DNA of 64,000 bases from Mucilaginibacter gossypiicola (GCF_900110105.1 NZ_FOCL01000001.1:868001-932000); one strand, 5' to 3'. Positions 6,037-15,217 are shown, numbered from the stretch's first letter. Numbers and translations are program-made. Notes: generated by a model not told the origin, from the sequence alone.

Positions 6037-8376
6037 ATGGCAAATTTCGATCAATTTTTAAACCGTACCGAAGCCTGGTACAATCGCCTTGCTAAGCGGA
6101 TCAATAATAACAGGCTGTACCAAAAATGGCAGGCGCTTACCGAAAGTAAACGTTTAAAGAAACGGGTACAGATCAGGCAGCATGATATTATGGATTGCGG
6201 CGCGGCCTGCCTGGCATCGGTAGCCGTTTATTATAACCTCAGTATGCCTATTGCCCGGATCAGGCAACTGGCATCAACCGATAAAAAAGGCACTAACCTT
6301 TTAGGCTTGATAGAAGCGGCTAACCAAATGGGCTTCTCGGCCAAGGGGGTAAAAGGTGCCTTCGAAAACCTATTCGAGATTCCTACACCAACCATAGCCC
6401 ACGTATTGTTGGGTAACCAGTTGCAGCATTATGTAGTGATTTATAAAGTTACCGATTCTTTTATCGAAGTGATGGATCCCGGCGATGGATACCTGCACCA
6501 ATTAAGCCATGATGATTTTAAAAAGATCTGGACAAGAATCTTGGTACTGCTTGCGCCGAACGAACAGTTTATTGCCGGCGATAAAACGGTATCGGTAGAA
6601 AAACGCTTCTCGCAATTATTGAAGCCTCATAAAGGCATGCTGCTACAGGTTTTGTTGGGCGCAGTTGTTTATACTATATTAGGCCTCTCCACCTCCATCT
6701 TTCTGCAAAAGATAGTAGATAATGTTTTGCCGGAAGATAACCGCAACCTGCTTAACCTGATGGGTGTGGTGATGGTGGTGATCATATTTTTACAGGTATT
6801 TATTAACCACGCCCGCACGTTGATCACCCTTAAAACAGGTCAGCAGATTGATGCCCGGCTTATACTTGGCTATTATAAACACCTCCTTAAGCTTCCGCAG
6901 CAGTTTTTTGACAGCATGCGCGTTGGCGAGATCATATCAAGGATAAACGACGCGGTAAAGATCCGATCGTTTATTAACGAGGTGCTGGTGATGTTCGCGG
7001 TAAACATTTTTATACTGATCTTCTCATTTGCGCTCATGTTTACCTATTACTGGAAATTAGCGTTGATTATGCTCACCATTGTGCCGCTGTTCGCGCTGAT
7101 CTACAAATTATCGGACAGGCTGAACCGAACCACCCAGCGTAAACTGATGGAAGATGCTGCCGACCTGCAAACCCAACTTGTTGAATCGGTAAACGCCATC
7201 CCTACTATTAAACGCTTCGGACTGGAAGATTTTGCCAACTTTAAAACCGAAACCCGTTTTATCAATATGCTGAAAACGGTTTTTCGTTCGGCAACCAACT
7301 CGCTTTGGGTTGGTAATTTCAGCAGTCTGGTTTCTACCTCTTTTACGGTGATACTGCTTTGGGCAGGTTCGGCTTTTGTGTTGGATAAGATCATTACTCC
7401 CGGCGAATTGTTGTCGTTCTATTCCATCATCGGCTATTTTATGAGTCCGGTAGCAGGGCTTATCGGCATGAATAAAACACTTCAGGATGCCCGCATTGCA
7501 GCCGACCGCCTTTTCGAAATCATGGATATGGAACAGGAGCCTGCCGAAAACCGGGCTGAGCTTACACCGAATATGATAGGCAATATCCATTTTAAAGATG
7601 TGCATTTCAGGTATGGTAGCAGGGCTACGGTATTTGAGGGCCTGGACCTTAACATTACCAAAGGCAAGATCACCGCTATTGTTGGTGAAAGCGGTTCGGG
7701 TAAAACAACCCTCCTATCGCTCATGCAAAATATTTACACATTACAATCGGGTTCGATATTCATTGGCGATTTTGATATCCAATATGTTACTAACGAGAGC
7801 CTTCGCCGCATGGTGAGCGTTGTACCGCAGGATGTACACCTGTTTGCAGGCAATGTAACCGAAAATATAGCGATAGGCGATCTGGAGCCTGATCTGAAAC
7901 GGGTATTACAAATCTGCCGCCAGCTGGAAATTACCGATTTTATTGAACGTTTACCGAATGGCTTCAATACCTTTTTGGGCGAGAACGGCACCAACCTTTC
8001 AGGCGGCCAACGGCAGCGCTTAGCCATAGCCCGCGCGCTTTACCGTGACCCGGAAATCCTGATCCTTGACGAAGCTACTTCATCGCTCGATTCGGAATCA
8101 GAATCGCATGTACAGAACGCGATCGCATTGCTGCGCGAAAGGCAAAAAACCATCATTGTAATAGCGCACCGCCTAAGCACCGTTATGAATGCAGATAAGA
8201 TAATCGTATTGCAAACCGGCAAACTGGTTGAAGAAGGCACCCACCATGAATTGATGGCGCAGCAAGGCCAGTATTTCAAGATGTGGCAAAAGCAATTCCC
8301 GACCGAAGATGTGATCCTGGCCAGGCAAAACAAACCACGAAAAAGCGTTAAATCGAAAGCATCCGCAGAAAACTAA
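6037..8376 (+). CDS. Peptidase-containing ABC transporter (C39 peptidase, PCAT)
   Basis: A 779-aa inner-membrane transporter that removes double-glycine leaders and exports the mature peptide. The N-terminal C39 domain (about 45-175) has QHDIMDCGAACLA with catalytic Cys54, then His131 (QHYVVIY) and Asp147 (MDPG), a complete triad. An ABC transmembrane domain follows (about 195-485), then the nucleotide-binding domain with Walker A GESGSGKTT near 550, signature LSGGQRQRLA near 653, Walker B ILILDEATSSLD near 673 and the H-loop AHRLST near 709. It starts 3 nt after the adaptor gene. Its last bases overlap the end of the convergent tolC-like gene by 4 nt. All catalytic elements look intact. Confidence 0.96.
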   Translation: MANFDQFLNRTEAWYNRLAKRINNNRLYQKWQALTESKRLKKRVQIRQHDIMDCGAACLASVAVYYNLSMPIARIRQLASTDKKGTNLLGLIEAANQMGFSAKGVKGAFENLFEIPTPTIAHVLLGNQLQHYVVIYKVTDSFIEVMDPGDGYLHQLSHDDFKKIWTRILVLLAPNEQFIAGDKTVSVEKRFSQLLKPHKGMLLQVLLGAVVYTILGLSTSIFLQKIVDNVLPEDNRNLLNLMGVVMVVIIFLQVFINHARTLITLKTGQQIDARLILGYYKHLLKLPQQFFDSMRVGEIISRINDAVKIRSFINEVLVMFAVNIFILIFSFALMFTYYWKLALIMLTIVPLFALIYKLSDRLNRTTQRKLMEDAADLQTQLVESVNAIPTIKRFGLEDFANFKTETRFINMLKTVFRSATNSLWVGNFSSLVSTSFTVILLWAGSAFVLDKIITPGELLSFYSIIGYFMSPVAGLIGMNKTLQDARIAADRLFEIMDMEQEPAENRAELTPNMIGNIHFKDVHFRYGSRATVFEGLDLNITKGKITAIVGESGSGKTTLLSLMQNIYTLQSGSIFIGDFDIQYVTNESLRRMVSVVPQDVHLFAGNVTENIAIGDLEPDLKRVLQICRQLEITDFIERLPNGFNTFLGENGTNLSGGQRQRLAIARALYRDPEILILDEATSSLDSESESHVQNAIALLRERQKTIIVIAHRLSTVMNADKIIVLQTGKLVEEGTHHELMAQQGQYFKMWQKQFPTEDVILARQNKPRKSVKSKASAEN

Positions 8377-9809
8377 AAGCTGATTTTATTACCCAAATAA
8401 TAATCAATGATCTTACTTTTTAAGATCAGTTCGTAACGGGTTTGGATCAAGGAAAATTCGGCTATGTTCCGTTCATTTTCAGATACGTTGATTTCAAGAC
8501 TATTAGCCAAGCCAACCGAATAGCGTTGCTGCATCACTTTAAAAGCATCCGCAGCCGATTTAAAAGTTATCTGCGCCGAGGCATATTTTTTCTGCGTAGC
8601 ATGTACATCCCACACGGCTTCGGCTACGGTTTTACGCATATTGTTTTTTGCCAATTGTTCGGTAGCCAGCGAGTTTTGGTAATTCAGTTTAGCTTTACGT
8701 ACATTGATATTAGCACCGTTACCATTAGATATTGGAATAGCTAGTGTAAAACCTACTGCCTGGTTAAAATTATTAGTGATCTGATCTCCAAAGGATACAT
8801 TCCGGGTTTGATACACCGGCGCTACAACCGCAGCATTGGTATTTTGAACCACGCCGATAGGCACCGCGCCCGTAATTTGTGTAGCCACTACGGTGCTTTG
8901 ACTGCTGGAGTAACTGGTATTCAATCCACCTCCAAAAGAGAGGCTGGGATATCTTAAACCCTTGGCAACATCAACCCCGCTTTCGGCAGCAATGCGCTTA
9001 TTGACAGTTACTTGAATATCCGGATTAGTTTCGAGGGCGGTTTTGTACACCTCATCGTTCGTATAGCTGGTATTGAGTTTGTCGATCGCATTTTTGGGCG
9101 GATCAACTACTAAAAATGGCGATTTATCATCACGTTCCATAAAATGGGTTAAGGTAAGGTATGACCGTTCCAACTCATTTTGGGCATTGGTTTGATTAGC
9201 CTCGGCATTAGCTACCTGCGATTTGGCCTGCGATAAGTCGGCCAAAGTTTTCTGGCCTACTTTATAAAACTTCTGCTGGCGGGCAAGTTCGTCGTTAGCT
9301 ATCACCAGTTGTTGTTTAGATGCGGCAAGCAGATCGCGATTGGTCAGCACCTGGATGTAAGTATAAAGTACAGAGAGCGTAAGGTCGTTTTTGATTTTAG
9401 CTACATTGCTTTTATTGGCATCTACCAGGTATTTATCCTGCTTGATAGTGTTCATTTTGGCAAAACCCTGAAACAACGTGACGTTAGCATAAATGCTGCC
9501 TTGAGCAATATTAGCCGCAGCATTATTATACTGGTAAGTAGTTGGATCAAGCGCCCGGCCAAACAGGCGGTAAGCCGCAACACTACCATTTAAAGTTGGT
9601 AGTGTTGCACCTTTAGCAGCTTTCAGGTCTTCGGCAGCAATGGCCTCATCAAAACGGGCCTGCCTGATCTCGATGTTATGAACCATCGTACTATCAATAG
9701 CTTGTTCAAGTGTGATTTTAGTTTGTGCGGAGATATTGTGAGAAAAGAACAAAAAAAGTATAGCGGCAAGCTTCCTGCCGGCATTGTTGTTTGATAAATA
9801 TATCGACAT
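8373..9809 (-). CDS. TolC-family outer-membrane efflux protein
   Basis: A 478-aa outer-membrane factor with a signal peptide (hydrophobic AAILFLFF, probable cleavage after SAQ near residue 29) and two related halves with the OEP pattern: ITLEQAIDSTMVHNIEIRQA at the start of the first half and repeated long helices with short strands. It completes an export path with the adaptor and ABC transporter on the other strand. The convergent arrangement with a 4-nt overlap of the two stops means it has its own promoter, so channel and inner-membrane parts may be regulated separately. Confidence 0.92.
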   Translation of the reverse strand: MSIYLSNNNAGRKLAAILFLFFSHNISAQTKITLEQAIDSTMVHNIEIRQARFDEAIAAEDLKAAKGATLPTLNGSVAAYRLFGRALDPTTYQYNNAAANIAQGSIYANVTLFQGFAKMNTIKQDKYLVDANKSNVAKIKNDLTLSVLYTYIQVLTNRDLLAASKQQLVIANDELARQQKFYKVGQKTLADLSQAKSQVANAEANQTNAQNELERSYLTLTHFMERDDKSPFLVVDPPKNAIDKLNTSYTNDEVYKTALETNPDIQVTVNKRIAAESGVDVAKGLRYPSLSFGGGLNTSYSSSQSTVVATQITGAVPIGVVQNTNAAVVAPVYQTRNVSFGDQITNNFNQAVGFTLAIPISNGNGANINVRKAKLNYQNSLATEQLAKNNMRKTVAEAVWDVHATQKKYASAQITFKSAADAFKVMQQRYSVGLANSLEINVSENERNIAEFSLIQTRYELILKSKIIDYYLGNKISF

Positions 9810-10242
9810 AATAGGTAGTGTAAATATTTATCAATTGGAACAGGCTTTTGTTTTTTTCAATCAACTCCAACTTGGAGTATTAAACTTCTTCGGAAAACTT
9901 TCAAAGAATGCTGAATACGAGGAAAGGAAGATTTTTGATAATTTTTAGAGCTATTTAAGTATACATACTGTCGCATCCTACAGCAAAAGCTCCTAGTCAT
10001 GAATTTATTCAAAGAAAAAAATTTCCTTGGTGGGATTTTGCTAACTCTCCGTTTTCGGCTAAGCAAGCAAGGTCGTGAGACACTCACTTCCTTGCGTTTG
10101 CTTTAGCCGTGGCTACTTGGTCGTTGGCCCCACTCGTTTCTTGGCGGTACACTACAAATTTCACAATGAAAACCCGGATAATCTATTTTTAGCGTTTCTA
10201 AAATATCCTAAAATATGTCATATTTTAGTTGAGGGTATTTGC
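9810..10242. other. Intergenic region with palindromes
   Basis: Upstream of the tolC-like gene. It holds a short inverted repeat at 9864-9878 (ACTCCAA c TTGGAGT), a possible operator, and a longer imperfect hairpin at 10056-10109. No gene seen. Confidence 0.5.
10056..10109. repeat. Imperfect long hairpin
   Basis: Left arm CGGCTAAGCAAGCAAGG (10056-10072) pairs with a right arm ending in TTTAGCCG at 10109, with one or two mismatches and a central loop. It sits between the export locus and the mobilizable-element genes and could be a dispersed repeat or an end structure. Confidence 0.4.
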
Positions 10243-11769
10243 TCACGAAAACTTACCCAAAGAATACTCAAGAAATGCAATTTGTTGAGTATATAGCTTT
10301 TCAGTTCTCGACAGGTACTCTTCAATCTTTTTTAAGGCAGTTTCCAAAATGGATTTTTCGGCTTTGAAATTTTTCGTTTTAGCCTTTGGATATCCTTTAT
10401 CGAAAAGATTGTAGAAAACAAACTCCGTGTCATCATCTGTATCCTTATAAAGGATATATTGGTAATCATTAGTAAACAGGCTTATTATCTGTTGCAGTTT
10501 GGCAAATTTTCCGTCCTGTCGGTTGTATCCCAACTTAAGCTCTATTGCACACCGTTGTACAGTTTCAATCGCTTTGATCATAAACGATAGTGCAGACATG
10601 TATTCTTCTTTCTTCAAATGGGTTTCTACTCGTTTTAAAAGGCTGCGGCACTCTTTATGAGCGTTCTTCCAGCACCTTTCCAACATCGCCTTATGCATTT
10701 CGACAGTCACATATTCAGGGTTCGGAATTACAAGATCCTGGTCGGTATATAATACTGTCCCTGCGTATACTACCCATTCCCAAAAGCGTGGATTCGTTTT
10801 GATTTCTTTTAAAGCATCTTTGACTTTATAAACGAGGGGAACGATAAAGGTTTTTCCAAGCCTGTCAGATTGAATTTTATCCGATATCTCATCATCTGTT
10901 ATGACAACCTGATCATCAACTAAAATTAACAGGTAAATCCTGTCCGCATATGGTATAGCACCCAGGTGGCATACATGTTTAATAAATGGAAATTCTGTTA
11001 CGAGGGTCTTGGCCATTTCCTTGAATTTAAATTCCCTCTCTAATCTGTTTTTGCGTTTAAGAGCCCGTGGCAACTTCCAATCGAAAAGGTTATAATTTTC
11101 CGTATCCTCCATGATCGTGATCACCTTCCTGCCGTCTTTGGTATAAGACAGGTGATGGCCATTATTTGTAGTGAGAGTTTCCCATACCGCGCCAATGGCA
11201 AGTTGCTCAACCATATAAGCTGCCGAGTGGAGTTTTAACAGGTCGTCAAATAATTGGGGCATATTGCCTTCGAATTCGTCTATTGTCAATGCCTTGTTGC
11301 TCAAGGCTGCGTAAAGCCAGTAATCGAAGTAGTCACGGAGGTCCTGCAAGCCGATATATCCAAAGATCCGTCTGAAAACGATATATGGATTGCGCTCTTC
11401 GTAGAACGACAAATCATCCGGAAAATATTTCCATGTATGTCTGGCAAACCTCAATTCACTCCCCTCAACAATTTCGGCCTTATCCCAATCATCCGGGGTT
11501 TTTCTGTCGAGCCACAAAATATAACAAATCTCGATCATCCGCACCCACTCGTTTACCCCCTGCACCATCTTAGCAGGGCCTTCTTTGCCACCCTGGTAAT
11601 GTGTATCGCTTAGCGCGAACACTTTTAGTTGTTCCAGCAAACGTTTATTCCTTTCTGGTTCTTCGCCCCAAAAAGCGTCTCGTAACGCGCGATACGGATC
11701 GCGGATTTCATTAAAAAGCAGGAATTCAGGATAGTTCTCCCATGGCACATAATGTTCGTCACCTCGCAT
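10243..11769 (-). CDS. HEPN-domain protein with degenerate nucleotidyltransferase-like domain
   Basis: A 508-aa protein. Residues about 245-370 read like a nucleotidyltransferase fold (FIKHVCHLGAIPYADRIYLL, ending VVYAGTVLYTDQDL) but lack the GSxARG and DxD metal-binding residues. Residues about 375-500 are helical and resemble a HEPN domain (YMSALSFMIKAIETVQRCAI); an R-x5-H string (RCWKNAH) is present. The N-terminal about 240 residues are unrecognised, Trp/Tyr-rich and helical. Proteins of this build occur in Bacteroidota mobile elements. An XRE regulator is divergent from it at 11951. A toxin, RNA-binding or phage-defence role is possible but unproven. Confidence 0.55.
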   Translation of the reverse strand: MRGDEHYVPWENYPEFLLFNEIRDPYRALRDAFWGEEPERNKRLLEQLKVFALSDTHYQGGKEGPAKMVQGVNEWVRMIEICYILWLDRKTPDDWDKAEIVEGSELRFARHTWKYFPDDLSFYEERNPYIVFRRIFGYIGLQDLRDYFDYWLYAALSNKALTIDEFEGNMPQLFDDLLKLHSAAYMVEQLAIGAVWETLTTNNGHHLSYTKDGRKVITIMEDTENYNLFDWKLPRALKRKNRLEREFKFKEMAKTLVTEFPFIKHVCHLGAIPYADRIYLLILVDDQVVITDDEISDKIQSDRLGKTFIVPLVYKVKDALKEIKTNPRFWEWVVYAGTVLYTDQDLVIPNPEYVTVEMHKAMLERCWKNAHKECRSLLKRVETHLKKEEYMSALSFMIKAIETVQRCAIELKLGYNRQDGKFAKLQQIISLFTNDYQYILYKDTDDDTEFVFYNLFDKGYPKAKTKNFKAEKSILETALKKIEEYLSRTEKLYTQQIAFLEYSLGKFS

Positions 11770-11950
11770 GGCTTAAAAAATTTGAGTGAATAATGACTTC
11801 TATACGAAGTTGACAAACCGCAACATGCTAAACCATCTTTAACAGGTTTATCTCAAACATGCGAATGGATATTTTACCGGTTATTATTTCTATTTTAGTA
11901 TAGCGGCACCTATTTATTATTTTTGTTATTTTTGACCAAAACAACATCCT

Positions 11951-12379
11951 ATGAGCACTACCAGCGAAAAACCCACACAGATCCACCACGGCCGTAATAT
12001 TAAACGTTTCAGGGAAATGCTGGGCATTAAGCAAGAGGCATTGGCTTTGGAATTAGGAGAAGACTGGAGCCAAAGGCGGGTTTCGTTGTTAGAGGCCAAA
12101 GACACCATAGAAGACGATATTCTTTCGCAAGTAGCCGCCATACTTAAAGTGCCGGTTGAAGCGATCAAGAATTTTGATGAGGAGAAAGCTATTTATAACA
12201 TTCAAAATAATTATGAAGGTGCCAATAGTGGCGCAGCAAATGTTGCGGTTATGAATTATTCGTGTACGTTCAATCCTATTGACAAATGGCTCGAAGTCAT
12301 CGAAGAAAATAAAAAACTTTACGAGCGCCTTTTGCAAAGCGAACGTGAAAAAGTAGAAATCTTAAAGAACAGGGGTTAG
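11951..12379 (+). CDS. XRE-family helix-turn-helix regulator
   Basis: A 142-aa protein with an HTH_3 domain at about 12-75 (GRNIKRFREMLGIKQEALAL, then QRRVSLLEA) and a C-terminal helical tail (about 110-142) that may mediate oligomerisation. Divergent from the HEPN-type gene with 180 nt between starts, so it probably controls that promoter as well as its own. Its stop TAG overlaps the GTG start of the next small gene by one base (TAGTG), implying translational coupling. Confidence 0.85.
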   Translation: MSTTSEKPTQIHHGRNIKRFREMLGIKQEALALELGEDWSQRRVSLLEAKDTIEDDILSQVAAILKVPVEAIKNFDEEKAIYNIQNNYEGANSGAANVAVMNYSCTFNPIDKWLEVIEENKKLYERLLQSEREKVEILKNRG

Positions 12380-12642
12380 TGGAAGAACATGCTGATAAAA
12401 GCAATCACCAGGATAGGGTATTCGCATTTATTAACGATAAAGAATTTGCCGCTATAGGTCAACGATTTGAACCTTTCTTTGAACTTCATAAGATTGAAGT
12501 AATTTTTGATCTGTTTGACGTTGTTCAATCAGATTCCTGTGGTAATAATACGGCCAAACTCATTTGGAAAACGCAACGGGACTTGCCTATTGAACTTAAG
12601 AAAGCTATTATTGATGTTTACAGCAGATATTTCCAGAATTAG
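12379..12642 (+). CDS. Small hypothetical protein coupled to the XRE regulator
   Basis: An 87-aa acidic protein read from a GTG that overlaps the regulator stop codon. No recognised family. It contains FINDKEFAAIGQRFEPFF and a C-terminal helix. Coupled translation suggests it acts with the regulator, but the function is unknown. The alternative is read-through or a spurious frame; the codon pattern and overlap make a real gene likelier. Confidence 0.55.
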   Translation: MEEHADKSNHQDRVFAFINDKEFAAIGQRFEPFFELHKIEVIFDLFDVVQSDSCGNNTAKLIWKTQRDLPIELKKAIIDVYSRYFQN

Positions 12643-12999
12643 ATTTGCTTCTACGTCTTAGCCGACTGGCCATATAATCACTAACACACCCAGTCATATC
12701 ACCGCTTAAACAACCGGAGCTGTTAGCAGGAAAACTGTCAAGGGCCGGCGATAGCCGGTTTATATACCCTTGACTGTTTTCATGCGGAGCTAATTTTGTG
12801 ACTGCGGTGCTGTGACTAACCCATAGCCTTTGGGCGGGAAAGACAGGTGTGTATGAGGAACGAATACACTCCTGCACGCGCGGCGGCGAGGCTGGCGGCG
12901 TAATGGAACCCGGAGCGAAGCGCGTGGTGTAATGCAGCCGTCTGCCGCAGCAGCATGGCCATTCCCTCCTATCCAAAAAGAAAACATGTTAATGTGTAC
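12643..12999. other. Intergenic region beside the mobilization genes
   Basis: A region that becomes GC-rich at its right end, with short palindromic runs (for example GCCGGCGATAGCCGG near 12743-12758). No convincing gene in either direction. Position and composition fit a non-coding flank of a mobilizable element. Confidence 0.45.
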
Positions 13000-13602
13000 T
13001 CACTTGGCTGAACGTACTTTCTTTAGGTTGTCCCTCGCCGCTTTCTGCTCCTTGTCTGCCTGATCGGCAACTGCTTTAGCGGCAGCAATAGCTTGCTGTT
13101 TCTCCATTGCCTTTTCTGCCTTAGCGATAAAAACATTCGGATCATCCTTTAAACCTGTAATAATGGTTTCGGCCGTTTTAGGATACATCGCCCTGACCAG
13201 CCAGAAATTATAAGCTTCCTCGTTTAACCGGTCGTTTTGATGATTGAGATACAAAGCTGTACCAAATGATCCGGCTGTAATAATAAAAGCTGCCACTACC
13301 CCGATAACCAGGCTTTTTGACCATACCCCGAAATGATGATGATTTTTGACACCGATCACTTTAGGCACCCGCGAAACCACATCTTTTAATTCATCCATCT
13401 GTTGCTGGATCTTTTTATCATCATAACGTTTATTAGCCGTTTCAATCCTGCTGGTTATCCGGTCTAACGTTTCTTTGTATTGACTTAAAAAACTCTTCAG
13501 AAACTCCGGCATCTCGGTTTCTACTATGGTTATCCTCTGAATAAACCCTTGTATCAGTTCCTCCAGCATCGTTACTTTTTCTTCCAGTTCTTCTTGTTGC
13601 AT
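13000..13602 (-). CDS. Mobilization-associated single-pass membrane protein
   Basis: A 200-aa protein: an N-terminal coiled coil (about 1-75, LEEKVTMLEELIQGFIQRI), one transmembrane helix at about 98-118 (SLVIGVVAAFIITAGSFGTAL), then a basic Ala/Lys-rich helical tail. It follows the relaxase gene on the same strand with a 43-nt gap and is probably its last operon member. Small membrane/coiled-coil proteins are common downstream of Bacteroidota MobB-type relaxases. No specific family is assigned and its exact role in transfer is unknown. Confidence 0.7.
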   Translation of the reverse strand: MQQEELEEKVTMLEELIQGFIQRITIVETEMPEFLKSFLSQYKETLDRITSRIETANKRYDDKKIQQQMDELKDVVSRVPKVIGVKNHHHFGVWSKSLVIGVVAAFIITAGSFGTALYLNHQNDRLNEEAYNFWLVRAMYPKTAETIITGLKDDPNVFIAKAEKAMEKQQAIAAAKAVADQADKEQKAARDNLKKVRSAK

Positions 13603-13645
13603 AAACCTAAGTTTGAATAGTTAAATAATCTTTTTTTTAATCACG

Positions 13646-14626
13646 CTACCTGCTTATCCCTTGGGACTGGGAATGTTCCGCTTCATGTTTCTTTCGTTTC
13701 CTTTTGGCTATATCCGCATCCCCCATCGGGTCGGGCGGACCGGCAACAAACTGCGGTTCCAGCAAAGTTTCCAGAATGCCTTTACCGCCACCTGGAACAT
13801 GTACATGATCAGCCTGGGGATGCTGCCTGATCGCATCCCGTAACTGATCGGCTAATGAAGGTGAATCCACTTTTCTTACTACATGTTCCTGCTGCGCCTG
13901 TAGATTCCGGTTGAGCTGCGTATTAATCCCGGCATAGCTCAAACTCCGGTCAATAGCAGATCCTTTCATTTTGATATCGCCCTTTTCAAAAGAAATGCCC
14001 TGCACCTCATTACTACCGCTACGATATTTATAAGCGATACCAATACCCAGTTTTTGCAAATTCGCTTCCAGCTGTTTCCAGTTTCCCGATTGCTTAAGCG
14101 CTACTTTAATGGCATCAAAAAGTTCGTACCTGATTTTCTCATTACCTTTCAAAGCCTGTCTGTTCACTTGTTCCTTGCTTTCGCCTATATGATAGCCATA
14201 CTTCAGGGTGATCTCTTTGCAGGCTTTCACATTTTTCGCAAAATTGTTTTTATCGGTTATGGTGTTGCCGTTATTATCCACCCTGTTATAAATCACATGT
14301 AAATGCGGATGCTCCCTGTCATGGTGACGAACTACAACGAACTGGGTATTACGGATACCCACTTTATGCATATATTCTTTTGCCCGCTCAACCATAATTT
14401 CGTCACTTAGCTTAGAGAGATCTTCCCTATTCCAGCTTAAAACCAGGTGCCCCACGGCTTTGCCTAATTCCGGTCGCATCTTCCGTTGCAGGTTAAAATC
14501 ATGGGTGACCGTTCCTGCGTTCTGCATCCGCACGCCTTCGGCAGCAATGATCTTCGCATCCTGCTTATTCACCACATAACGAACACAGCCGCCAAAGCTT
14601 CGACCGGTTATCGGTTTACCTATCAT
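13646..14626 (-). CDS. Relaxase / mobilization nuclease (MobB-like, MOBP)
   Basis: A 326-aa relaxase that nicks oriT and pilots DNA in conjugation. Residues about 50-160 are the catalytic domain: GKAVGHLVLSW carries motif features, and RHHDREHPHLHVIYNRVD is the histidine triad (HxDxxHxH-type) metal site. The N-terminus MIGKPITGRSFGGCVRYVVN is typical of Bacteroidota MobB proteins. The C-terminal tail has no helicase domain, so it depends on a helper conjugation system. It overlaps mobC by 11 nt. It looks intact, but no coupling protein or type IV secretion genes are in the window, so this is a mobilizable rather than self-transferable element. Confidence 0.92.
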   Translation of the reverse strand: MIGKPITGRSFGGCVRYVVNKQDAKIIAAEGVRMQNAGTVTHDFNLQRKMRPELGKAVGHLVLSWNREDLSKLSDEIMVERAKEYMHKVGIRNTQFVVVRHHDREHPHLHVIYNRVDNNGNTITDKNNFAKNVKACKEITLKYGYHIGESKEQVNRQALKGNEKIRYELFDAIKVALKQSGNWKQLEANLQKLGIGIAYKYRSGSNEVQGISFEKGDIKMKGSAIDRSLSYAGINTQLNRNLQAQQEHVVRKVDSPSLADQLRDAIRQHPQADHVHVPGGGKGILETLLEPQFVAGPPDPMGDADIAKRKRKKHEAEHSQSQGISR

Positions 14627-14993
14627 GGCTGCTGATTTTTGTTAACAAATCCTCGATCTGTTTCAGCAAAGCCTGGCATTTCAGGGCCAGCGAAAAAAGC
14701 CCGGCCACATGGGCAAGGTGTGTCAGCTGATTAAGGTTATTGGCAAGCCCGGCCAGCATCCTGAACCAACCGGTTTCCTCTACTGTAAATCGCGGGAAAA
14801 CTTTCGCGCTCTTGGCAGCCCTGCGGAACCATTCACTGGATCTCAACCCGGCTTTCTTTGCCCGCCCTTCGATCAGAACACGTTCAGTCGGCGTTAATCG
14901 TACCATTAGGAATTCGCTGCGGCTTACTGTTTTCTTTGGCCTGCCGGGCAGCTGGTTTTTCTGTAATTTATCTTTTTCAGTTGATCCTGTCAT
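14616..14993 (-). CDS. Relaxosome accessory protein MobC
   Basis: A 125-aa protein. An N-terminal ribbon-helix-helix-like segment (RSEFLMVRLTPTERVLIEGR) and the following GLRSSEWFRRAA are the MobC family hallmark; the C-terminal half (LAGLANNLNQLTHLAH) is the conserved helix pair. It binds oriT and helps the relaxase. It starts about 120 nt from the palindrome cluster at 15025-15204, the expected position for oriT. The overlap with the relaxase implies coupled translation. Confidence 0.88.
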   Translation of the reverse strand: MTGSTEKDKLQKNQLPGRPKKTVSRSEFLMVRLTPTERVLIEGRAKKAGLRSSEWFRRAAKSAKVFPRFTVEETGWFRMLAGLANNLNQLTHLAHVAGLFSLALKCQALLKQIEDLLTKISSHDR

Positions 14994-15024
14994 AAAATCA
15001 CGTTCTTAAAACTTCTTCCCAAAC

Positions 15025-15114
15025 CGACCAACGGGAGCGAGTTACCGGATCACCCCTGCGGGGTGTATCCGGGTTTTTGTGAAGCAAAAACATTAACTCG
15101 CTCCCTTCGGGTCG
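15025..15114. other. Candidate origin of transfer: nested cloverleaf palindrome
   Basis: An outer stem pairs CGACC (15025-15029) with GGTCG (15110-15114) and GGGAGCGAGTTA (15033-15044) with 15094-15105. Inside are two further hairpins: CCGGAT plus CACCCC (15045-15056) with 15060-15072, and GTTTTTG (15073-15079) with 15085-15091. The result is a three-way cloverleaf between mobC and a small HTH gene. Position next to the relaxosome genes supports oriT; a resolution site or tRNA-like decoy is possible. No nick site was identified. Confidence 0.55.
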
Positions 15115-15156
15115 TAAATCTCTCCACCATATATCCTGCTATCTGTAGATGTGCTG

Positions 15157-15204
15157 CATACCGCTTGCGGTATGTTATTCCAATGTTGCAAAACGAAGTT
15201 TTGC
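15157..15204. repeat. Two adjacent hairpins next to the oriT candidate
   Basis: CATACCGC TT GCGGTATG (15157-15174) and GCAAAAC GAA GTTTTGC (15188-15204) are perfect stem-loops. They extend the palindrome cluster and may be MobC or HTH-protein binding sites. Confidence 0.5.
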
Positions 15205-15217
15205 GCAGATTTATGCA

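Noticed and set aside
7108..7605. Minus-strand open frame of 165 codons inside the PCAT gene
   Set aside because: Lies fully within a strong coding sequence on the other strand and shows no domain pattern.
15025..15114. tRNA gene at the cloverleaf palindrome
   Set aside because: Stem lengths and loops do not match a tRNA (no TTC-arm, no anticodon arm) and the position beside mobC fits oriT better.
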